From Thalassolituus maritimus (GTDB taxonomy: Bacteria > Pseudomonadota > Gammaproteobacteria > Pseudomonadales > Oceanobacteraceae), in the NCBI GenBank assembly GCA_913019975.1, contig CAJWBH010000004.1, positions 124,001 through 188,000 on the forward strand: a stretch of 64,000 bases of DNA. Direction: 5' to 3'. The position numbers and the translations under genes were made by a program. Position 1 is the first letter of the stretch. Every line of letters begins with the position of its first letter. Under the pieces are notes generated by a model. The model had not been told where the DNA came from, ran no database searches, and saw only the letters and a list, made by a program, of their open reading frames with translations. Shown in pieces: positions 28,522-40,443 of the stretch.

Positions 28522-29487
28522 TCAGGCCAGATCTGGCAGGCTCACCTGCATCAGTCTCTGTGACCGGATGGCGCCGTTCTCAACCCGGCCAATGCCAAGC
28601 AGAATACGAACCCCAGATTCAACGGCCCATAATTGTACAGAAGGGTTATCCGTTAAGCCAGTCTTAATCGCCTGTCCTTGCAGTAACCGTGCGGCTTCGG
28701 CGAGGGTTAGTGACACTTCCGGCCAGGTCTCTGGCAAGGCGGTTTCAGGAGGCATTAACAGTGCGTCCAGGGCACCTTTGTCTTCGCCACCCTGCTCAAC
28801 GATCTGCTCCAGCTCTTCAAGCGTATGAGACATGGCTTCGTCGTATGGCCCGGAATGCGTGCGGTGAAGGTCCTGAACGAAGGCACCACAACCCAGAGCT
28901 TCGCCGATATCTTCCACTAAAGTGCGGATATAGGTGCCCTTGGAACAACGCACACTCAAGCTAAGTGAATCCGGAGTGTAGCTGCTGAGGGTCAATTCGT
29001 GGATACGGATAACGCGACGCTTCTTTTCAGCGACAGCGCGCATTTCTTCCTGCGACATCCCCTGACGTGCCAGCTCATAGAGCGGCTTACCATCCATCTT
29101 GAGCGCGGAAAACATCGGCGGCACCTGTTCGACGTCACCACGAAACCGGCTGAGCACAGTTTCGATTGTTTCAGTATTCAGCTCGGGGACCGGACGCTCC
29201 TGCAGAATCTCGCCTTCTTTATCCCCGGTACTGCGCACCTGCCCCAGCACTCCGCGAGTGTCGTAGCCTTTATCTGAATCGAGCAGTAACTGTGAGAACT
29301 TGGTGGCTTCACCTAAGCAGATGGGTAGGACACCGGTGGCCTCAGGGTCCAGCGCCCCCGTGTGCCCTGCTTTGTTGGCGTTATACAGGCGCTTTACGCG
29401 TTGCAGAACCTGATTGGAACTGAGCCCAAGCGGTTTATTCACCACCAGGATGCCGGAAATATCCCGGCCCTTCTTTCTACGCGCCAT
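28522..29487 (-). CDS. truB: tRNA pseudouridine(55) synthase
   Basis: 321 residues from the ATG at 29487 ([19 protein letters not shown]); the longer frame upstream overlaps rbfA and is not supported. The catalytic aspartate is in [15 protein letters not shown] (about residue 47). The C-terminal region has a PUA-like end ([18 protein letters not shown]). Makes the universal pseudouridine 55 of the T-loop. Starts one base after the rbfA stop codon. Confidence 0.96.
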   Translation of the reverse strand: MARRKKGRDISGILVVNKPLGLSSNQVLQRVKRLYNANKAGHTGALDPEATGVLPICLGEATKFSQLLLDSDKGYDTRGVLGQVRSTGDKEGEILQERPVPELNTETIETVLSRFRGDVEQVPPMFSALKMDGKPLYELARQGMSQEEMRAVAEKKRRVIRIHELTLSSYTPDSLSLSVRCSKGTYIRTLVEDIGEALGCGAFVQDLHRTHSGPYDEAMSHTLEELEQIVEQGGEDKGALDALLMPPETALPETWPEVSLTLAEAARLLQGQAIKTGLTDNPSVQLWAVESGVRILLGIGRVENGAIRSQRLMQVSLPDLA

Positions 29488-29488
29488 A

Positions 29489-29908
29489 TCAGTCCTGACG
29501 GTCGTCCCCGTCATTCGCAGCATCGCCTGGATGACGCGCGTCATCTGCTGCACGTGCCTGTTTAATCAGGCCCGTCAGGTGATGACCACGTTCTAGCGTC
29601 TCGTCGTAATGGAAACGCAGCTGTGGCGTAACACGTGTGGTCAGAATTCTGGCCAGCTGAGAACGCAGGTAGCCTGCGGCTTCGTTCAGAATCTTGCTGG
29701 TGTTGGCACGAATCTCGGCGTCGGTTTCGCCCTTTGCACCCATCACGGTGAAGTAGATGTCGGCATAACCGAGGTCTTTCGCGACCTTGACCGAATTCAG
29801 GGTCACCATACCCAGCTTCGGATTTTTCATTTCAAACTGGATCATCTGCGCAACTTCGCGCTGGATCTGCTCCCCAAGACGGGAAGTACGGCTGAAATCT
29901 TTAGGCAT
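29489..29908 (-). CDS. rbfA: Ribosome-binding factor A
   Basis: 139 residues from the ATG at 29908 ([20 protein letters not shown]), the standard start; the frame extends to 29977 through the intercistronic hairpin. KH-like fold with [20 protein letters not shown] and [17 protein letters not shown]. The tail is long, charged and probably disordered ([19 protein letters not shown]). Helps mature the 16S rRNA 5' end and acts in cold adaptation. Between infB and truB. Confidence 0.95.
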   Translation of the reverse strand: MPKDFSRTSRLGEQIQREVAQMIQFEMKNPKLGMVTLNSVKVAKDLGYADIYFTVMGAKGETDAEIRANTSKILNEAAGYLRSQLARILTTRVTPQLRFHYDETLERGHHLTGLIKQARAADDARHPGDAANDGDDRQD

Positions 29909-29977
29909 TTTTATCTCTCTGAGGCCAGCTTTCCGGCCTGGTAAATGCGGGTTCCGGGCATCGCCCAGAGACACCAA

Positions 29978-29996
29978 AGCCCGGCATGGCCGGGCT
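29978..29996 (-). repeat. Intercistronic hairpin between infB and rbfA
   Basis: AGCCCGG/CCGGGCT stem with a 5-base loop lies 27 bases past the infB stop codon. No T run follows, so it is probably an mRNA processing or stability element rather than a terminator. Confidence 0.5.
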
Positions 29997-30022
29997 CTGG
30001 TCTATGGTTCACACACTCGTGA

Positions 30023-32551
30023 TTACAGAGTACGTGCAACCTCTTTCACATCGAAGACTTCAATCTGATCGCCTGGGCGAACGTCCTGATAGTTCTTCAC
30101 ACCGATACCGCACTCTGTGCTCTGGCGAACTTCCTGAACGTCGTCTTTGAAGCGACGCAGGGATTCAAGTTCACCTTCATAGATCACCACGTTTTCACGC
30201 AGTACGCGGATCTTCTTGTTACGGTAAATCGTACCTTCGGTCACCATACAGCCAGCAATTTGACCAAACTTAGGCGACTTGAATACGTCACGTACTTCAG
30301 CAATACCGACGATCTCTTCACGCAGCTCAGGCGCCAGCAGACCAGCCATTGCCTGTTTCACGTCATCAATCAGATCGTAAATAACGCTGTAGTAGCGCAT
30401 ATCCACATCGTTGTTCTCGACAACTTTCTTCGCTGCGTTATCGGCACGGACGTTGAAGCCGAACAGTACCGCACCCGCCGCAACGGCCAGGGTGGCGTCA
30501 GTTTCGGTGATACCACCAACACCTGAGGCAACAACGTTTACTTTCACTTCGTCAGTTGCGAGTTTCTGCAGTGAAGACACGATAGCTTCGAGCGAACCAC
30601 GTACATCAGTCTTAACAACCACGTTCAGAGCAGCGACTTCACCCTCTGCCATACCGGCAAACAGTGCATCCAGTTTCGCGGCCTGCTGACGCTGCTGAAG
30701 CTGTTCTTTCAGCTTGGTTTCACGGAACTCAGCAACTTCACGCGCTTTCTTCTCGTTCTCGACAACCATGAAGTTGTCACCAGCATCCGGGGTGCCATTC
30801 AAGCCGAGGATCTCTACTGGAATAGACGGACCTGCAGAGTCAGTCTGCTTACCGTTTTCATCCAGCAGCGCACGAGCGCGACCGTAACAGGTACCAGCCA
30901 GAACAACGTCGCCCTTCTTCAGAGTACCGTTCTGAACGAGCAGAGTTGCAACCGGACCACGACCTTTATCCAGACGTGACTCAACCACTACACCCTGACC
31001 CGGGCCATCGAAGTGCGCTTTCAGCTCAAGCAGTTCAGCTTGTAGAAGTACCGCTTCGAGGAGTGTCTCGATGCCCATACCCGTTTTTGCAGAGACAGGG
31101 ATAAACGGCACGTCACCGCCCCAGTCTTCCGGAATAACATCGCGTGCTGACAGTTCGTTTTTAACACGATCCGGATCAACACCTTCTTTATCCATCTTGT
31201 TAACAGCAACAACCAGAGGTACACCCGCTGACTTAGCGTGCTGAACGGCTTCTTCGGTCTGCGGCATCACGCCATCATCGGCTGCAACCACCAGAATTAC
31301 GACGTCTGTTGCCTGAGCACCACGGGCACGCATTGAGGTAAACGCTGCGTGTCCCGGTGTATCCAGGAAAGACACCATGCCGTGATCTGTTTCAACGTGG
31401 TATGCACCAATGTGCTGGGTAATACCGCCCGCTTCGCCTGACGCTACGCGTGAGCTACGGATGTAATCCAGCAGTGACGTTTTACCGTGGTCAACGTGAC
31501 CCATCACGGTAACAACCGGTGCACGGGTCGTCTGGTCACCGTCATAGTTGACGGCTTCAGTGACATCCTGCTCAAGCTGGTTGTCTGCGATCAGCTTAGA
31601 TACTTTATGACCCATTTCTTCGACGACCAGAGTCGCAGTGTCCTGATCCAGAGGCTGGTTAATGGTTGCCATAACACCCATTTTCATCAGCTCTTTGATC
31701 ACTTCACCGGCTTTCACAGACATCTTGGATGCCAGGTCACCAACCGTAATGGTTTCAGGCAGCTCAACTTCACGGACCACTGGCGCAGTCGGTTTAGTAA
31801 ACGCATGCTCGTTATTCGCATTACGATTACTGCTGCGACCTTTAGTCTTCAGCTTAGCTTTTGGTCGACGCTGATTACGCCCGCCATTATTGTCTTCGTT
31901 ATCGAAGCGGCTATCTTTGTCAGTGCGCTTACGCTCTGGCGTTTTAGCCTTCTTACGATGATCGTCACGCTGCTGAGCTGCTTCTGCTGCCGCACGTTTC
32001 TGCGCTGCATCTTCTTCAGGCGTTGGAGCTGGTTTTGCTTCCGCCTTCTTCTTAGGCGCTTCTTTCGCTTCAACTTTAGGTGCAGGCTCGCTTGCCGCTG
32101 GCGCTGATTCAGCTTTGCTTGCAGCCGCCTTGGCTCGCTCCGCTTCCTCTGCTGCCGCTTTCTCAGCTTCAGCCTGAGCCTTCAGGGCCGCTTCTTTTTC
32201 TGCAGCGATACGCGCTTCTTCTTCCTGACGGGCTTTCTCAGCCGCGACATCAACTTCTTCGCGTTTCACATAAGTACGCTTCTTACGCACTTCGATATTA
32301 ACCGCTTTCTTACCACCCTGACCTGTTTTTAAAGTCGTAGTAACTTTACGCTTCAGAGTGATTTTTTTTGGCTCAGCGTCAGCTTCGCCGTGACTTTTTT
32401 TCAGAAATGCGAGCAGGCTTTGCTTCTGCTCGTCATTTACAGTGTCAGTCTCAGCGCTCTGAGGCAGGCCCGCTTCTTTCATTTGGGAGAGCAGGCGGTC
32501 TGTGCTCGTCCCTACCACGTCGGCTAGCTCTTTAACTGTTACATCTGCCAT
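30023..32551 (-). CDS. infB: Translation initiation factor IF-2
   Basis: 842 residues. IF2_N module at the start ([20 protein letters not shown]), a long charged Ala/Glu/Lys-rich linker (about 90-240), a second N-terminal module (about 265-335) and the GTPase core with G1 [18 protein letters not shown]3 [10 protein letters not shown] and G4 AVNKMDKE, followed by the C-terminal domains that bind formyl-Met-tRNA. No internal start is obvious enough to call a short isoform. Follows nusA by 26 bases. Confidence 0.98.
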   Translation of the reverse strand: MADVTVKELADVVGTSTDRLLSQMKEAGLPQSAETDTVNDEQKQSLLAFLKKSHGEADAEPKKITLKRKVTTTLKTGQGGKKAVNIEVRKKRTYVKREEVDVAAEKARQEEEARIAAEKEAALKAQAEAEKAAAEEAERAKAAASKAESAPAASEPAPKVEAKEAPKKKAEAKPAPTPEEDAAQKRAAAEAAQQRDDHRKKAKTPERKRTDKDSRFDNEDNNGGRNQRRPKAKLKTKGRSSNRNANNEHAFTKPTAPVVREVELPETITVGDLASKMSVKAGEVIKELMKMGVMATINQPLDQDTATLVVEEMGHKVSKLIADNQLEQDVTEAVNYDGDQTTRAPVVTVMGHVDHGKTSLLDYIRSSRVASGEAGGITQHIGAYHVETDHGMVSFLDTPGHAAFTSMRARGAQATDVVILVVAADDGVMPQTEEAVQHAKSAGVPLVVAVNKMDKEGVDPDRVKNELSARDVIPEDWGGDVPFIPVSAKTGMGIETLLEAVLLQAELLELKAHFDGPGQGVVVESRLDKGRGPVATLLVQNGTLKKGDVVLAGTCYGRARALLDENGKQTDSAGPSIPVEILGLNGTPDAGDNFMVVENEKKAREVAEFRETKLKEQLQQRQQAAKLDALFAGMAEGEVAALNVVVKTDVRGSLEAIVSSLQKLATDEVKVNVVASGVGGITETDATLAVAAGAVLFGFNVRADNAAKKVVENNDVDMRYYSVIYDLIDDVKQAMAGLLAPELREEIVGIAEVRDVFKSPKFGQIAGCMVTEGTIYRNKKIRVLRENVVIYEGELESLRRFKDDVQEVRQSTECGIGVKNYQDVRPGDQIEVFDVKEVARTL

Positions 32552-32577
32552 ACGTTTCTCCTATACCGGGCGAGTGA

Positions 32578-34074
32578 TTATTCAGTGCCTTCAAACCAAG
32601 GCTTACGGGCAGTCATGATCAGCTCGCCCGCTTTTTCTTCGGTCATCCCTTCGACATCCAGCAGGTCATCAATTGCTTGCTCAGCAAGGTCTTCCATCGT
32701 GCAGATACCTTTGCTGGCGAGAACCAATGCCAGATGCTTGTCCATGCCTTCCATATTAAGAAGGTCTTCCGCCGGCTGTGCTGATTCGAGCACTTCTTCA
32801 GACGCAATCGCCTGGGTCAGCAACACATCTTTGGCGCGATTACGCAGCTCTGTCACGATGTCCTCATCGAGGCCATCAATCTGGAGCATCTCTTCCATAG
32901 GTACGTAGGCGATTTCTTCGAGGGTCGTAAAGCCCTCTTCCACCAGAAGTGTCGCGAAGTCTTCGTCGATATCGAGGCTGTTCATAAAGCCTTCAATAAA
33001 GCCGGACGCTTCTTCGTTCTGTTTCTCGATGGCGTCTTCTTCCGTCATGACGTTGATTTCCCAACCCGTCAGTTCAGAAGCCAGACGAACATTCTGACCA
33101 CCCCGGCCAATAGCCTGAGCGAGATTGTCTTCTGCAACGGCAACATCCATTGAGTTGGTTTCTTCATCAACAACAATCGACGCAACTTCAGCCGGAGCCA
33201 TTGCATTGATTACCAACTGCGCTGGGTTGTCGTCCCACAGAACAATGTCGATACGCTCGTTACCACCCAGTTCGTTGGTTACTGCCTGAACACGCGCACC
33301 ACGCATACCCACACAAGCACCAACAGGGTCGATTCGCTTATCGTTAGATTTCACAGCGATTTTAGCGCGCGAACCCGGATCACGTGCAGCACCTTTAATT
33401 TCAATCACTTCTTCTGAAATTTCAGGTACTTCGATACGGAACAGCTCAATCAGCATGGCTGGCACAGTACGGCTCAGCATCAGCTGAGGACCACGATTTT
33501 CCGGACGGATATCAAACAGAATGGCGCGTATACGATCGCCCATACGCATGATTTCACGACCAATCAACTGATCTTTAGGCATCAATGCTTCAGCGTTATT
33601 ACCGAGATCGACAATAACGTTGTCACGAGTAACTTTCTTCACAGTGCCGCCGATCAGCTCGCCGACACGGTGTTCGTACTGTTCAACGACCTGAGCACGC
33701 TCAGCTTCACGAACTTTCTGTACGATGATCTGTTTTGCGGCCTGTGCGGCAATACGACCGAAGTCAGGGTTTTCTACCTGAATTTCGTAGGTATCACCCG
33801 GCTGCAGGTTGGTATCAATTTCGTGTGCTTCTTCCAGGGTCAGCTCATCACCAAGACCTGGTACCACGTCATTGCTTACAACCAGCCAGCTACGGAAAGT
33901 TTCGTAGTCGCCAGTTTTACGGTCGATATCCACACGGATAACGGCCTCTTCATCTTCGTAACGTTTTTTCGCTGCTGCGGCCAACGCCGATTCGATCGCC
34001 TGAAAAATAATTTCCCTGGAAACGCCTTTCTCGTTGGAAACCGCTTCCGCGACCAGGAGAATTTCTTTGCTCAT
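32578..34074 (-). CDS. nusA: Transcription termination/antitermination protein NusA
   Basis: 498 residues: RNA polymerase-binding N-terminal domain (1-130), S1 (about 135-200), two KH domains (about 230-345, with [21 protein letters not shown]) and two acidic repeat domains at the C-terminus (about 360-420 and 437-495), the arrangement typical of gammaproteobacteria. Regulates pausing and termination. Between rimP (22 bases upstream) and infB. Confidence 0.98.
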   Translation of the reverse strand: MSKEILLVAEAVSNEKGVSREIIFQAIESALAAAAKKRYEDEEAVIRVDIDRKTGDYETFRSWLVVSNDVVPGLGDELTLEEAHEIDTNLQPGDTYEIQVENPDFGRIAAQAAKQIIVQKVREAERAQVVEQYEHRVGELIGGTVKKVTRDNVIVDLGNNAEALMPKDQLIGREIMRMGDRIRAILFDIRPENRGPQLMLSRTVPAMLIELFRIEVPEISEEVIEIKGAARDPGSRAKIAVKSNDKRIDPVGACVGMRGARVQAVTNELGGNERIDIVLWDDNPAQLVINAMAPAEVASIVVDEETNSMDVAVAEDNLAQAIGRGGQNVRLASELTGWEINVMTEEDAIEKQNEEASGFIEGFMNSLDIDEDFATLLVEEGFTTLEEIAYVPMEEMLQIDGLDEDIVTELRNRAKDVLLTQAIASEEVLESAQPAEDLLNMEGMDKHLALVLASKGICTMEDLAEQAIDDLLDVEGMTEEKAGELIMTARKPWFEGTE

Positions 34075-34096
34075 CTTCTAGCCTCGCTTTGCAACC

Positions 34097-34555
34097 TTAA
34101 TCCTTGAATTGTGGAACAACGTTAGCCTTTTCAATCAGCTCAATAGGCAACAGGTATTCGTTATCGTCTACGCGAAGAACGATGTCTTCCTGCTCCACAC
34201 CAATTAATTGGCCCTTGAATTTCCGCCGCCCGTCAAACGCCATGCGCAAACGTACGTCGATAATATTTCCTGCTAATGACGCGTACTGCTCGAGTGTGAA
34301 CACAGGACGATCCATACCTGGGGATGACACTTCCAGGTTGTAAACCTGAGAGATCGGATCTTCTACATCCATCACACTACTGATCTGACGACTGACTGCA
34401 GCGCAGTCATCAACGGTGATACCGTTTTCGTGATCAATAAACACACGCAATACTGTGTCTTTACCCTGGGAGATATATTCAAGCCCCCAGAAGGTATATC
34501 CCATGGACTCAACGACCGGACCGAGCAGTTCGTTTAACAGACTCTCTTTTGCCAC
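34097..34555 (-). CDS. rimP: Ribosome maturation factor RimP
   Basis: 152 residues from a GTG at 34555, chosen because GGGAGA lies about eight bases upstream and the product then has the normal RimP length; the open frame to 34738 crosses a terminator. Signatures: GYTFWGLEYI, VFIDHENGITVDDC and LEVSSPGMDRPVF. Needed for 30S assembly. First protein gene of the nusA operon. Confidence 0.94.
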   Translation of the reverse strand: MAKESLLNELLGPVVESMGYTFWGLEYISQGKDTVLRVFIDHENGITVDDCAAVSRQISSVMDVEDPISQVYNLEVSSPGMDRPVFTLEQYASLAGNIIDVRLRMAFDGRRKFKGQLIGVEQEDIVLRVDDNEYLLPIELIEKANVVPQFKD

Positions 34556-34709
34556 GACAAATTCTCCCGGGGATTTGGCTCTCGCCACAAACAAAAACTG
34601 GGCAACATGTGCCCAGTCCGCTACTGCCTTTTGCAGACCGGAACCTGCAGAGCAGATTCCTGTGATACTGAGCATCCATAAACAAACAATTTCAGAATGC
34701 CAGCTACTA

Positions 34710-34737
34710 AAAAGCCCCTGACGTGAGGGGCTTTTCA
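34710..34737 (-). terminator. Terminator upstream of rimP
   Basis: Perfect 10-bp stem AAAAGCCCCT/AGGGGCTTTT (34711-34720 with 34727-34736), 6-base loop. On the minus strand it follows the secG/tRNA-Leu genes and would isolate them from the nusA operon. Confidence 0.8.
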
Positions 34738-34767
34738 AATAAGCAGCCGCATTATACGCGCTGCCAA

Positions 34768-34796
34768 TAAAAAAAGCGAACCCTGGTCCGCTTTCT
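34768..34796 (-). terminator. Terminator just after tRNA-Leu
   Basis: On the minus strand AAGCGGAC/GTTCGCTT (one G-U) with a short loop, followed by seven T, about 36 bases beyond the tRNA 3' end. Together with the hairpin at 34710 it forms a tandem terminator. Confidence 0.8.
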
Positions 34797-34831
34797 CAGA
34801 TGACCGTTGAGTCACGATCATCGGAATAAGT

Positions 34832-34917
34832 TGGTGCGGATGGCGAGACTCGAACTCGCACGAGCGTTGCTCACCACCCCCTCAAGATGGCGTGTCTACC
34901 AATTCCACCACATCCGC
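34832..34917 (-). tRNA. tRNA-Leu (anticodon GAG)
   Basis: 86 bases, acceptor stem GCGGATG/CATCCGC with encoded CCA end, anticodon arm CCATC-TTGAGGG-GGTGG giving anticodon GAG, a long variable arm as expected for leucine, and T-loop GTTCGAGTC. It sits between secG and rimP, the same place as leuU in E. coli. Confidence 0.96.
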
Positions 34918-34932
34918 ACACAGGGGAAGAAA

Positions 34933-35337
34933 TTACTTAGTCGTTTCTTCCGTTGTTTCCACAACCGGGCTATCTGCTTCAGCAGAAGCGTCCAGTTCTG
35001 GAGCGTCATCTTCAGACGGCGCGTATTCTTCCACAACTGGGGTGTCTTGCTCAAGTACTTCTTGCACTTCCAGTGTAGGAATTCCTGCTTCATCTGCACC
35101 AGAGGCCTTTTGCTTGGCATAAATGGCCAAACCCAGACTGGTAATGAAAAATGCGGTAGCGAGAATTGCTGTAGTACGACTCAGAAAATTGGCAGAACCA
35201 GCAGAACCGAATACAGTCTGAGATGCACCTGAACCAAACGAAGCGCCAGCGTCAGCCCCCTTACCTTGCTGCATCAGAACGAAAGCGATAATCGCGATAG
35301 CAATGACGATGTGACCGATGAGAATAATCTGTTCCAT
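34933..35337 (-). CDS. secG: Preprotein translocase subunit SecG
   Basis: 134 residues. Two membrane helices (about 4-20 and 54-72) with the conserved loop [20 protein letters not shown]. The C-terminal tail (about 80-134) is unusually long, acidic and Pro/Thr-rich ([18 protein letters not shown]). SecG assists SecYE. Cotranscribed with tpiA (15 bases upstream) and probably the tRNA. Confidence 0.95.
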   Translation of the reverse strand: MEQIILIGHIVIAIAIIAFVLMQQGKGADAGASFGSGASQTVFGSAGSANFLSRTTAILATAFFITSLGLAIYAKQKASGADEAGIPTLEVQEVLEQDTPVVEEYAPSEDDAPELDASAEADSPVVETTEETTK

Positions 35338-35352
35338 AAAAATCCTGAGCCC

Positions 35353-36093
35353 TTATGCCCGACAAATACCGAGAAATTCATCTACATCGAGGGATGCCCC
35401 GCCGACCAGACCACCGTCGATATCCTGTTGTGAAAATAATTCAGCCGCATTTGCAGCTTTTACGCTTCCGCCATAAAGCAAGCGAGTTGCAGCAGCAAGA
35501 TCTGCGCTCCGTTCAGTCAATAATCCACGAATAAACGCGTGAATTGCCTGCGCCTGCTCTGGTGTTGCTGTTTCGCCAGTACCGATCGCCCATACTGGTT
35601 CGTAAGCGATCACTACGTTTTTCCAATCGGCATCTGTAAGCTCAGAGATCAGCAAAGACATCTGAGCCCCGACAACCTCTTCGGCTTTTCCGCCTTGACG
35701 TTCTTCCAGCGTCTCTCCAACACAGACAACAGCAATCAACCCATTATCCAGTGCCTTGCGTGTTTTGCGCAGAACAACGTCGTCAGTCTCGCCGTATAGA
35801 GTCCGGCGCTCTGAGTGACCAATAATGACCATACTGGCACCGAGATCGCTCAGCATTTCTGCCGACACTTCACCAGTGAACGCACCGCTGTCCGCCTCTG
35901 CACAGTTCTGTGCACCAACACTGATCTGGCTGCCTTCAGCGACAGAGATCGCCTGACTCAGATACGGAAACGGAGGAAACACAGCCAGGTCACACGTGAG
36001 TTCGCCGGCATTACGGAGCCCCGTAATTAAAGTGTCAGTCTGAGCGCGTGACGCGTTCATCTTCCAGTTTCCGGCTACTAATATGCGACGCAT
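35353..36093 (-). CDS. tpiA: Triose-phosphate isomerase
   Basis: 246 residues. Catalytic residues are visible: Lys in GNWKMN, His in IIGHSERR and Glu in VIAYEPVWAIGTGE; the phosphate loop is LYGGSVKAAN. Interconverts dihydroxyacetone phosphate and glyceraldehyde 3-phosphate. Between glmM and secG, 82 bases after glmM. Confidence 0.98.
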   Translation of the reverse strand: MRRILVAGNWKMNASRAQTDTLITGLRNAGELTCDLAVFPPFPYLSQAISVAEGSQISVGAQNCAEADSGAFTGEVSAEMLSDLGASMVIIGHSERRTLYGETDDVVLRKTRKALDNGLIAVVCVGETLEERQGGKAEEVVGAQMSLLISELTDADWKNVVIAYEPVWAIGTGETATPEQAQAIHAFIRGLLTERSADLAAATRLLYGGSVKAANAAELFSQQDIDGGLVGGASLDVDEFLGICRA

Positions 36094-36175
36094 GTGTCAC
36101 CCCAAAATTCAAAGAGCGCAGATACTATCTGAGAAGCTCGTCTGAAACAAGATGGGCAGCGCTGGCTACTTCAGC

Positions 36176-37510
36176 CTATGCCAGCACCTTGCTCACTTCT
36201 TCAGCCAGCTCCTGCGCCAGCAACTGAGTTACCGCTGGGTCATCAGCCTCGACCATCACGCGAACCAGCGGCTCTGTACCAGACGGACGTAACAACACCC
36301 TGCCGCGATCACCCAGCTTTTTCTCCGTAGCAGAAAGCGCTTGCTGGACACGTTCATCAGCCATCACATCAAGATCACGCTGGCGACGCACATTAATCAT
36401 GGTCTGTGGCATCTTAATCATACGTTCAGTCCATTCACGCAGACCTACACCGGTGTCTCGCAAAGCAACCAGTACCTGCAGCGCTGAAACAATACCGTCT
36501 CCGGTGGTATTCGCATCCAGACAAAGAAGATGCCCGGACGATTCACCACCGAAGCGCCAGTTATGCTCAACCAGTTTCTGCATCACATAGCGATCGCCGA
36601 CTTTTGCACGTACAAAATCGATACCCTGCTCTTTCAATGCCAGCTCAAGACCGAGGTTACTCATCTGAGTACCAACCACGCCACCATTTAACCGGCCTTG
36701 CTCAGCAGCATGGCTGGCGACGATGTAAAGCAACTGATCGCCATCGACCAGTTCGCCAGTGTGATCTACCATCAGGACCCGATCACCGTCACCGTCGAAT
36801 GCGATTCCGAGATCAGCTTTCTGTTCAAGAACCGCAGCACGAAGTTTCTCAGGCGAGGTAGAACCGCAATCTTTATTGATGTTAAGACCGTCTGGCGTAT
36901 TACCAATGGTGGTAACGCTTGCGCCAAGCTCAGAGAATACTGCTGGAGCAATCTGATAGGTTGCTCCGTTACTGCAGTCCAGTACCAGCTTCAGGCCACG
37001 CAGATTCAGAGAATTTGCCGTACCTTTGCAAAACTCGATATAGCGCCCCGCCGCATCGTTGATGCGGACAGCCTTACCCAGTTTATCTGACTCAACACAC
37101 TCGATCGGCTGGTCCAGATAGCTCTCAATTTCAAGTTCCACTTCATCAGGCAACTTGGTACCGTCAGCTGAGAAGAACTTAATGCCATTGTCATAGTAAG
37201 GGTTGTGCGAGGCACTAATGACGATGCCGGCATCGGCACGGAAAGTACGTGTGAGATATGCAATGCCTGGCGTAGGAATAGGCCCCAACAAACCGATATC
37301 AACACCAGCAGCCGACAGCCCGGCTTCCAAAGCTGATTCAAACATATAGCCTGAAATACGGGTATCTTTACCAATCAGTATGCGGCTCACTCCGCGCTTA
37401 GCAAACACCTTACCGGCAGCCCAACCAAGGCGCATAACAAACTCAGGGGTAATAGCCCCCTCACCGACCCGTCCACGGATACCATCGGTGCCAAAATACT
37501 TTCTACTCAT
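36176..37510 (-). CDS. glmM: Phosphoglucosamine mutase
   Basis: 444 residues. The active-site phosphoserine is in [17 protein letters not shown] (about residue 101), the metal loop is [13 protein letters not shown] and the C-terminal phosphate site is [12 protein letters not shown]. Converts glucosamine 6-phosphate to glucosamine 1-phosphate for peptidoglycan and LPS. Overlaps the folP end by eight bases. Confidence 0.98.
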   Translation of the reverse strand: MSRKYFGTDGIRGRVGEGAITPEFVMRLGWAAGKVFAKRGVSRILIGKDTRISGYMFESALEAGLSAAGVDIGLLGPIPTPGIAYLTRTFRADAGIVISASHNPYYDNGIKFFSADGTKLPDEVELEIESYLDQPIECVESDKLGKAVRINDAAGRYIEFCKGTANSLNLRGLKLVLDCSNGATYQIAPAVFSELGASVTTIGNTPDGLNINKDCGSTSPEKLRAAVLEQKADLGIAFDGDGDRVLMVDHTGELVDGDQLLYIVASHAAEQGRLNGGVVGTQMSNLGLELALKEQGIDFVRAKVGDRYVMQKLVEHNWRFGGESSGHLLCLDANTTGDGIVSALQVLVALRDTGVGLREWTERMIKMPQTMINVRRQRDLDVMADERVQQALSATEKKLGDRGRVLLRPSGTEPLVRVMVEADDPAVTQLLAQELAEEVSKVLA

Positions 37511-38345
37511 GCCCTTCCCTCAGGGTTGCGTTCACGACCTGCAAAGCTTCCCAGGTCTTTTTAACATTGTGCGCCCGGATGATGCGTGCGCCCTTCATAG
37601 CGCAAAGGGTTGCTGCTGCCGCACTGGCATCATCACGCTCGGTAGCGTCACCGCTGGCGTTAAGCACATCAGCGATCATACGTTTACGGGATAAGCCCGT
37701 CAGCAATGGGTATCCCAGCGCTGCGATCTGTTCAAGGCGATTCAACAGCGTGTAGTTGTGTATACGCGTTTTACCAAATCCGAATCCCGGATCAAGCAGA
37801 ATCTGTTCAGAGGAGATGCCTGCGGCCTGAGCGGCAGCAATGCGCTCCCTTAAGAAGTTCCTGACATCCTGCACTACGTCATCGTATCTGGGATTCTTCT
37901 GCATAGTGTCCGGTTCTCCCTGCATATGCATCAGGCATACAGGCAGGCCTGTCTCTGCAGCGGCCTTTAGAGCACCTTCTCTTCGCAACGCACGTACATC
38001 GTTAATAAGGTGTGCGCCGGCTTTTGCAGACTCTCTGATAACTTCTGCGGTACTCGTATCGACGGATATCGCAACATCCAGCCTGGCGGCGATATGCTCA
38101 ACAACCGGCACTACTCGCTCAAGCTCTTCGGCGACAGATACTGAGGCAGCACCCGGTCGGGTGGATTCACCGCCCACATCGAGAATGGTGGCTCCTTCAG
38201 CGACCATACTCCCGGCATGAGCAATGGCTTTATCCAGCTGGTTAAACTGTCCACCATCGGAAAAGGAGTCTGGCGTGACATTGAGGATACCCATGACGTG
38301 GGCTGTACCCAGATCGAGAGTGCGATTACCACAAGATAGTTTCAC
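37503..38345 (-). CDS. folP: Dihydropteroate synthase
   Basis: 280 residues. Pterin and sulfonamide-site motifs: [15 protein letters not shown] (about residues 18-32), GGESTRPGA (about 59-67) and [11 protein letters not shown] (about 184-194). Condenses aminobenzoate with the pterin pyrophosphate in folate synthesis. Translationally coupled to glmM by an 8-base overlap; separated from ftsH by a terminator-like hairpin. Confidence 0.97.
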   Translation of the reverse strand: MKLSCGNRTLDLGTAHVMGILNVTPDSFSDGGQFNQLDKAIAHAGSMVAEGATILDVGGESTRPGAASVSVAEELERVVPVVEHIAARLDVAISVDTSTAEVIRESAKAGAHLINDVRALRREGALKAAAETGLPVCLMHMQGEPDTMQKNPRYDDVVQDVRNFLRERIAAAQAAGISSEQILLDPGFGFGKTRIHNYTLLNRLEQIAALGYPLLTGLSRKRMIADVLNASGDATERDDASAAAATLCAMKGARIIRAHNVKKTWEALQVVNATLREGHE

Positions 38346-38382
38346 AGGAAGGTCCGATCAGATCATACGAGGGAATTTAAAC

Positions 38383-38412
38383 AAAACAGGCACCGGAAAC
38401 CGGTGCCTGTTA
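38383..38412 (-). terminator. Hairpin terminator between ftsH and folP
   Basis: Eleven-base arms ACAGGCACCGG/CCGGTGCCTGT with a 3-base loop, followed on the minus strand by TTTTGTTT. It would reduce readthrough from ftsH into folP. Confidence 0.8.
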
Positions 38413-38434
38413 GAGACATCAGAGCCTTAAGTGA

Positions 38435-40372
38435 TTACTGGCGTTCGCCAGCAGGCTCTCCAGCAACGTCGTCATCATCACTGGCCATGTCGCGGGATTC
38501 TTTCTCCGCAGGCTCTTCGGCCGGCATCGCCGGTGAGCCACCAGAACCGTCTCCCCAACCTTTTGGTGGACGCGGCTTGGTACCAGACATGATGTCGTCG
38601 ATCTGATCAGAATCGATTGTCTCGTATTCCATCAGTGCGTCTTTCATCATTTCCAGTTTATCGCGGTTATCGACCAGAATCTGAGTCGCACGCTGATAAC
38701 AACGATCAAGCAGCTCTTTAACTTCAGAGTCAATTGAGCGCGCAGTATCGTCAGAAAGATGAGCCATCTGACCGCCACCTGAGTTACCCAGGTAACCGTT
38801 CTGCTCGTCTTCAGAGTACAGCTGAGCACCCAGTTTGTCTGAAAGGCCCCATTTAGTAACATAGTTACGCGCATACTTTGTAGCACGCTCAATATCGTTC
38901 GAGGCCCCTGTCGTCACACCGTCTTTGCCCAGTGTGAGCTCTTCGGCGATACGACCACCGTAGAGCGAGCAGATGTTGCTCTCGATACCACGTTTGCTGA
39001 TTGAGTGACGATCTTCCTCTGGCAGGAACATAGTCACACCAAGGGCACGGCCACGAGGAATGATAGATACTTTGTAGACCGGATCGTGCTCGGGCACGAG
39101 TCGACCAACAATCGCATGACCAGCCTCGTGGTACGCCGTATTTTCTTTCTCTTTTTCAGACATGACCATGGTTTTGCGCTCGGCACCCATGAGGATCTTG
39201 TCTTTTGCCTTCTCGAACTCTTCCATCGTCACTTCAGAGCGATTCGCGCGAGCTGCAAAGAGAGCGGCCTCGTTCACCAGGTTAGCAAGGTCTGCACCCG
39301 AGAAGCCTGGAGTACCGCGAGCAATCAGAGATGCGTTCACATCATCTGCCACAGGTGCTTTTTTCATATGCACCTGAAGAATCTGTTCACGACCGCGAAT
39401 ATCCGGCAGACCGACCACAACCTGACGGTCAAAACGGCCCGGACGAAGAAGCGCTGGGTCGAGTACGTCTGGGCGGTTAGTCGCAGCAATCACGATGATG
39501 CCGTCATTAACCTCGAAGCCATCCATCTCAACCAGCAGCTGGTTCAGGGTCTGTTCGCGTTCGTCGTTACCACCGCCGATACCTACGCCACGGGAGCGAC
39601 CTACAGCATCGATCTCGTCGATAAAGATAATGCAAGGAGCCTGCTTCTTCGCCTGCTCGAACATGTCACGTACACGGGAGGCACCGACACCGACGAACAT
39701 TTCGACGAAGTCAGAACCGGAAATTGAAAAGAAAGGTACACGAGCCTCACCAGCAATCGCTTTCGCCAGCAGTGTTTTACCAGTACCAGGCTGACCAACC
39801 ATCAGAACACCGCGAGGGATCTTACCGCCCAGCTTCTGATACTTGCCGGGTTCACGCAGGAACTCAACCAGCTCTTTCACATCCTCTTTGGCTTCGTCAC
39901 AACCAGCAACGTCACCAAAGGTCGTCTTAATCTGGTCTTCACTCAGCAGCTTGGCTTTGCTCTTGCCGAAGGCCATCGGGCCGCCACGACCAGAACCGCC
40001 ACCCTGCATCTGGCGCATAAACAGCATGAACACCGCGATAATAATGAGGATCGGCAGTGACGCCAGCAGCAACTGAGACAGGAAGCTCTGCTTCTCTGGT
40101 TTCTCGCCAATCACTTCGACGTCATTAACCAGAAGCGTATCCATCAGCTTATCGTCGAACGCGGGTAACACAGACTCAAATGCCTGCCCGCCACGAGAAG
40201 TCCCCTTGATGGATTGCCCGGAGATAGTCACTGATTCGACCTGACCGCTTTCGACAGCCTTCATGAACTCCGAGTAGGACCAGCTGTTACTGCGATCTAC
40301 CGGGTTGAGCCCTTGAAATACCATCATCAGCACAGCGGCGATAACAGCCCATAAAACGAAATTCTTTGCCAT
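38435..40372 (-). CDS. ftsH: ATP-dependent zinc metalloprotease FtsH
   Basis: 645 residues from the ATG at 40372 ([20 protein letters not shown]). Two membrane helices (about 4-22 and 98-118) flank a periplasmic domain; AAA domain with Walker [20 protein letters not shown] and Walker [12 protein letters not shown]; zinc site HEAGHAI. The C-terminal tail is Pro/Glu/Asp-rich. Degrades membrane and unstable cytoplasmic proteins such as LpxC and sigma-32. Downstream of rlmE as in most gammaproteobacteria. Confidence 0.98.
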   Translation of the reverse strand: MAKNFVLWAVIAAVLMMVFQGLNPVDRSNSWSYSEFMKAVESGQVESVTISGQSIKGTSRGGQAFESVLPAFDDKLMDTLLVNDVEVIGEKPEKQSFLSQLLLASLPILIIIAVFMLFMRQMQGGGSGRGGPMAFGKSKAKLLSEDQIKTTFGDVAGCDEAKEDVKELVEFLREPGKYQKLGGKIPRGVLMVGQPGTGKTLLAKAIAGEARVPFFSISGSDFVEMFVGVGASRVRDMFEQAKKQAPCIIFIDEIDAVGRSRGVGIGGGNDEREQTLNQLLVEMDGFEVNDGIIVIAATNRPDVLDPALLRPGRFDRQVVVGLPDIRGREQILQVHMKKAPVADDVNASLIARGTPGFSGADLANLVNEAALFAARANRSEVTMEEFEKAKDKILMGAERKTMVMSEKEKENTAYHEAGHAIVGRLVPEHDPVYKVSIIPRGRALGVTMFLPEEDRHSISKRGIESNICSLYGGRIAEELTLGKDGVTTGASNDIERATKYARNYVTKWGLSDKLGAQLYSEDEQNGYLGNSGGGQMAHLSDDTARSIDSEVKELLDRCYQRATQILVDNRDKLEMMKDALMEYETIDSDQIDDIMSGTKPRPPKGWGDGSGGSPAMPAEEPAEKESRDMASDDDDVAGEPAGERQ

Positions 40373-40443
40373 GTGAGGCACCACCTTACTCGTACAGACC
40401 GCCACGCGGCCGGAATCACTCTGCTTAGCTTAGCAGCCAATGG

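Noticed and set aside
31487-32107. 206-codon frame opposite infB and similar long frames opposite carB and ftsH
   Set aside because: Shadows of conserved genes; no independent start signals.
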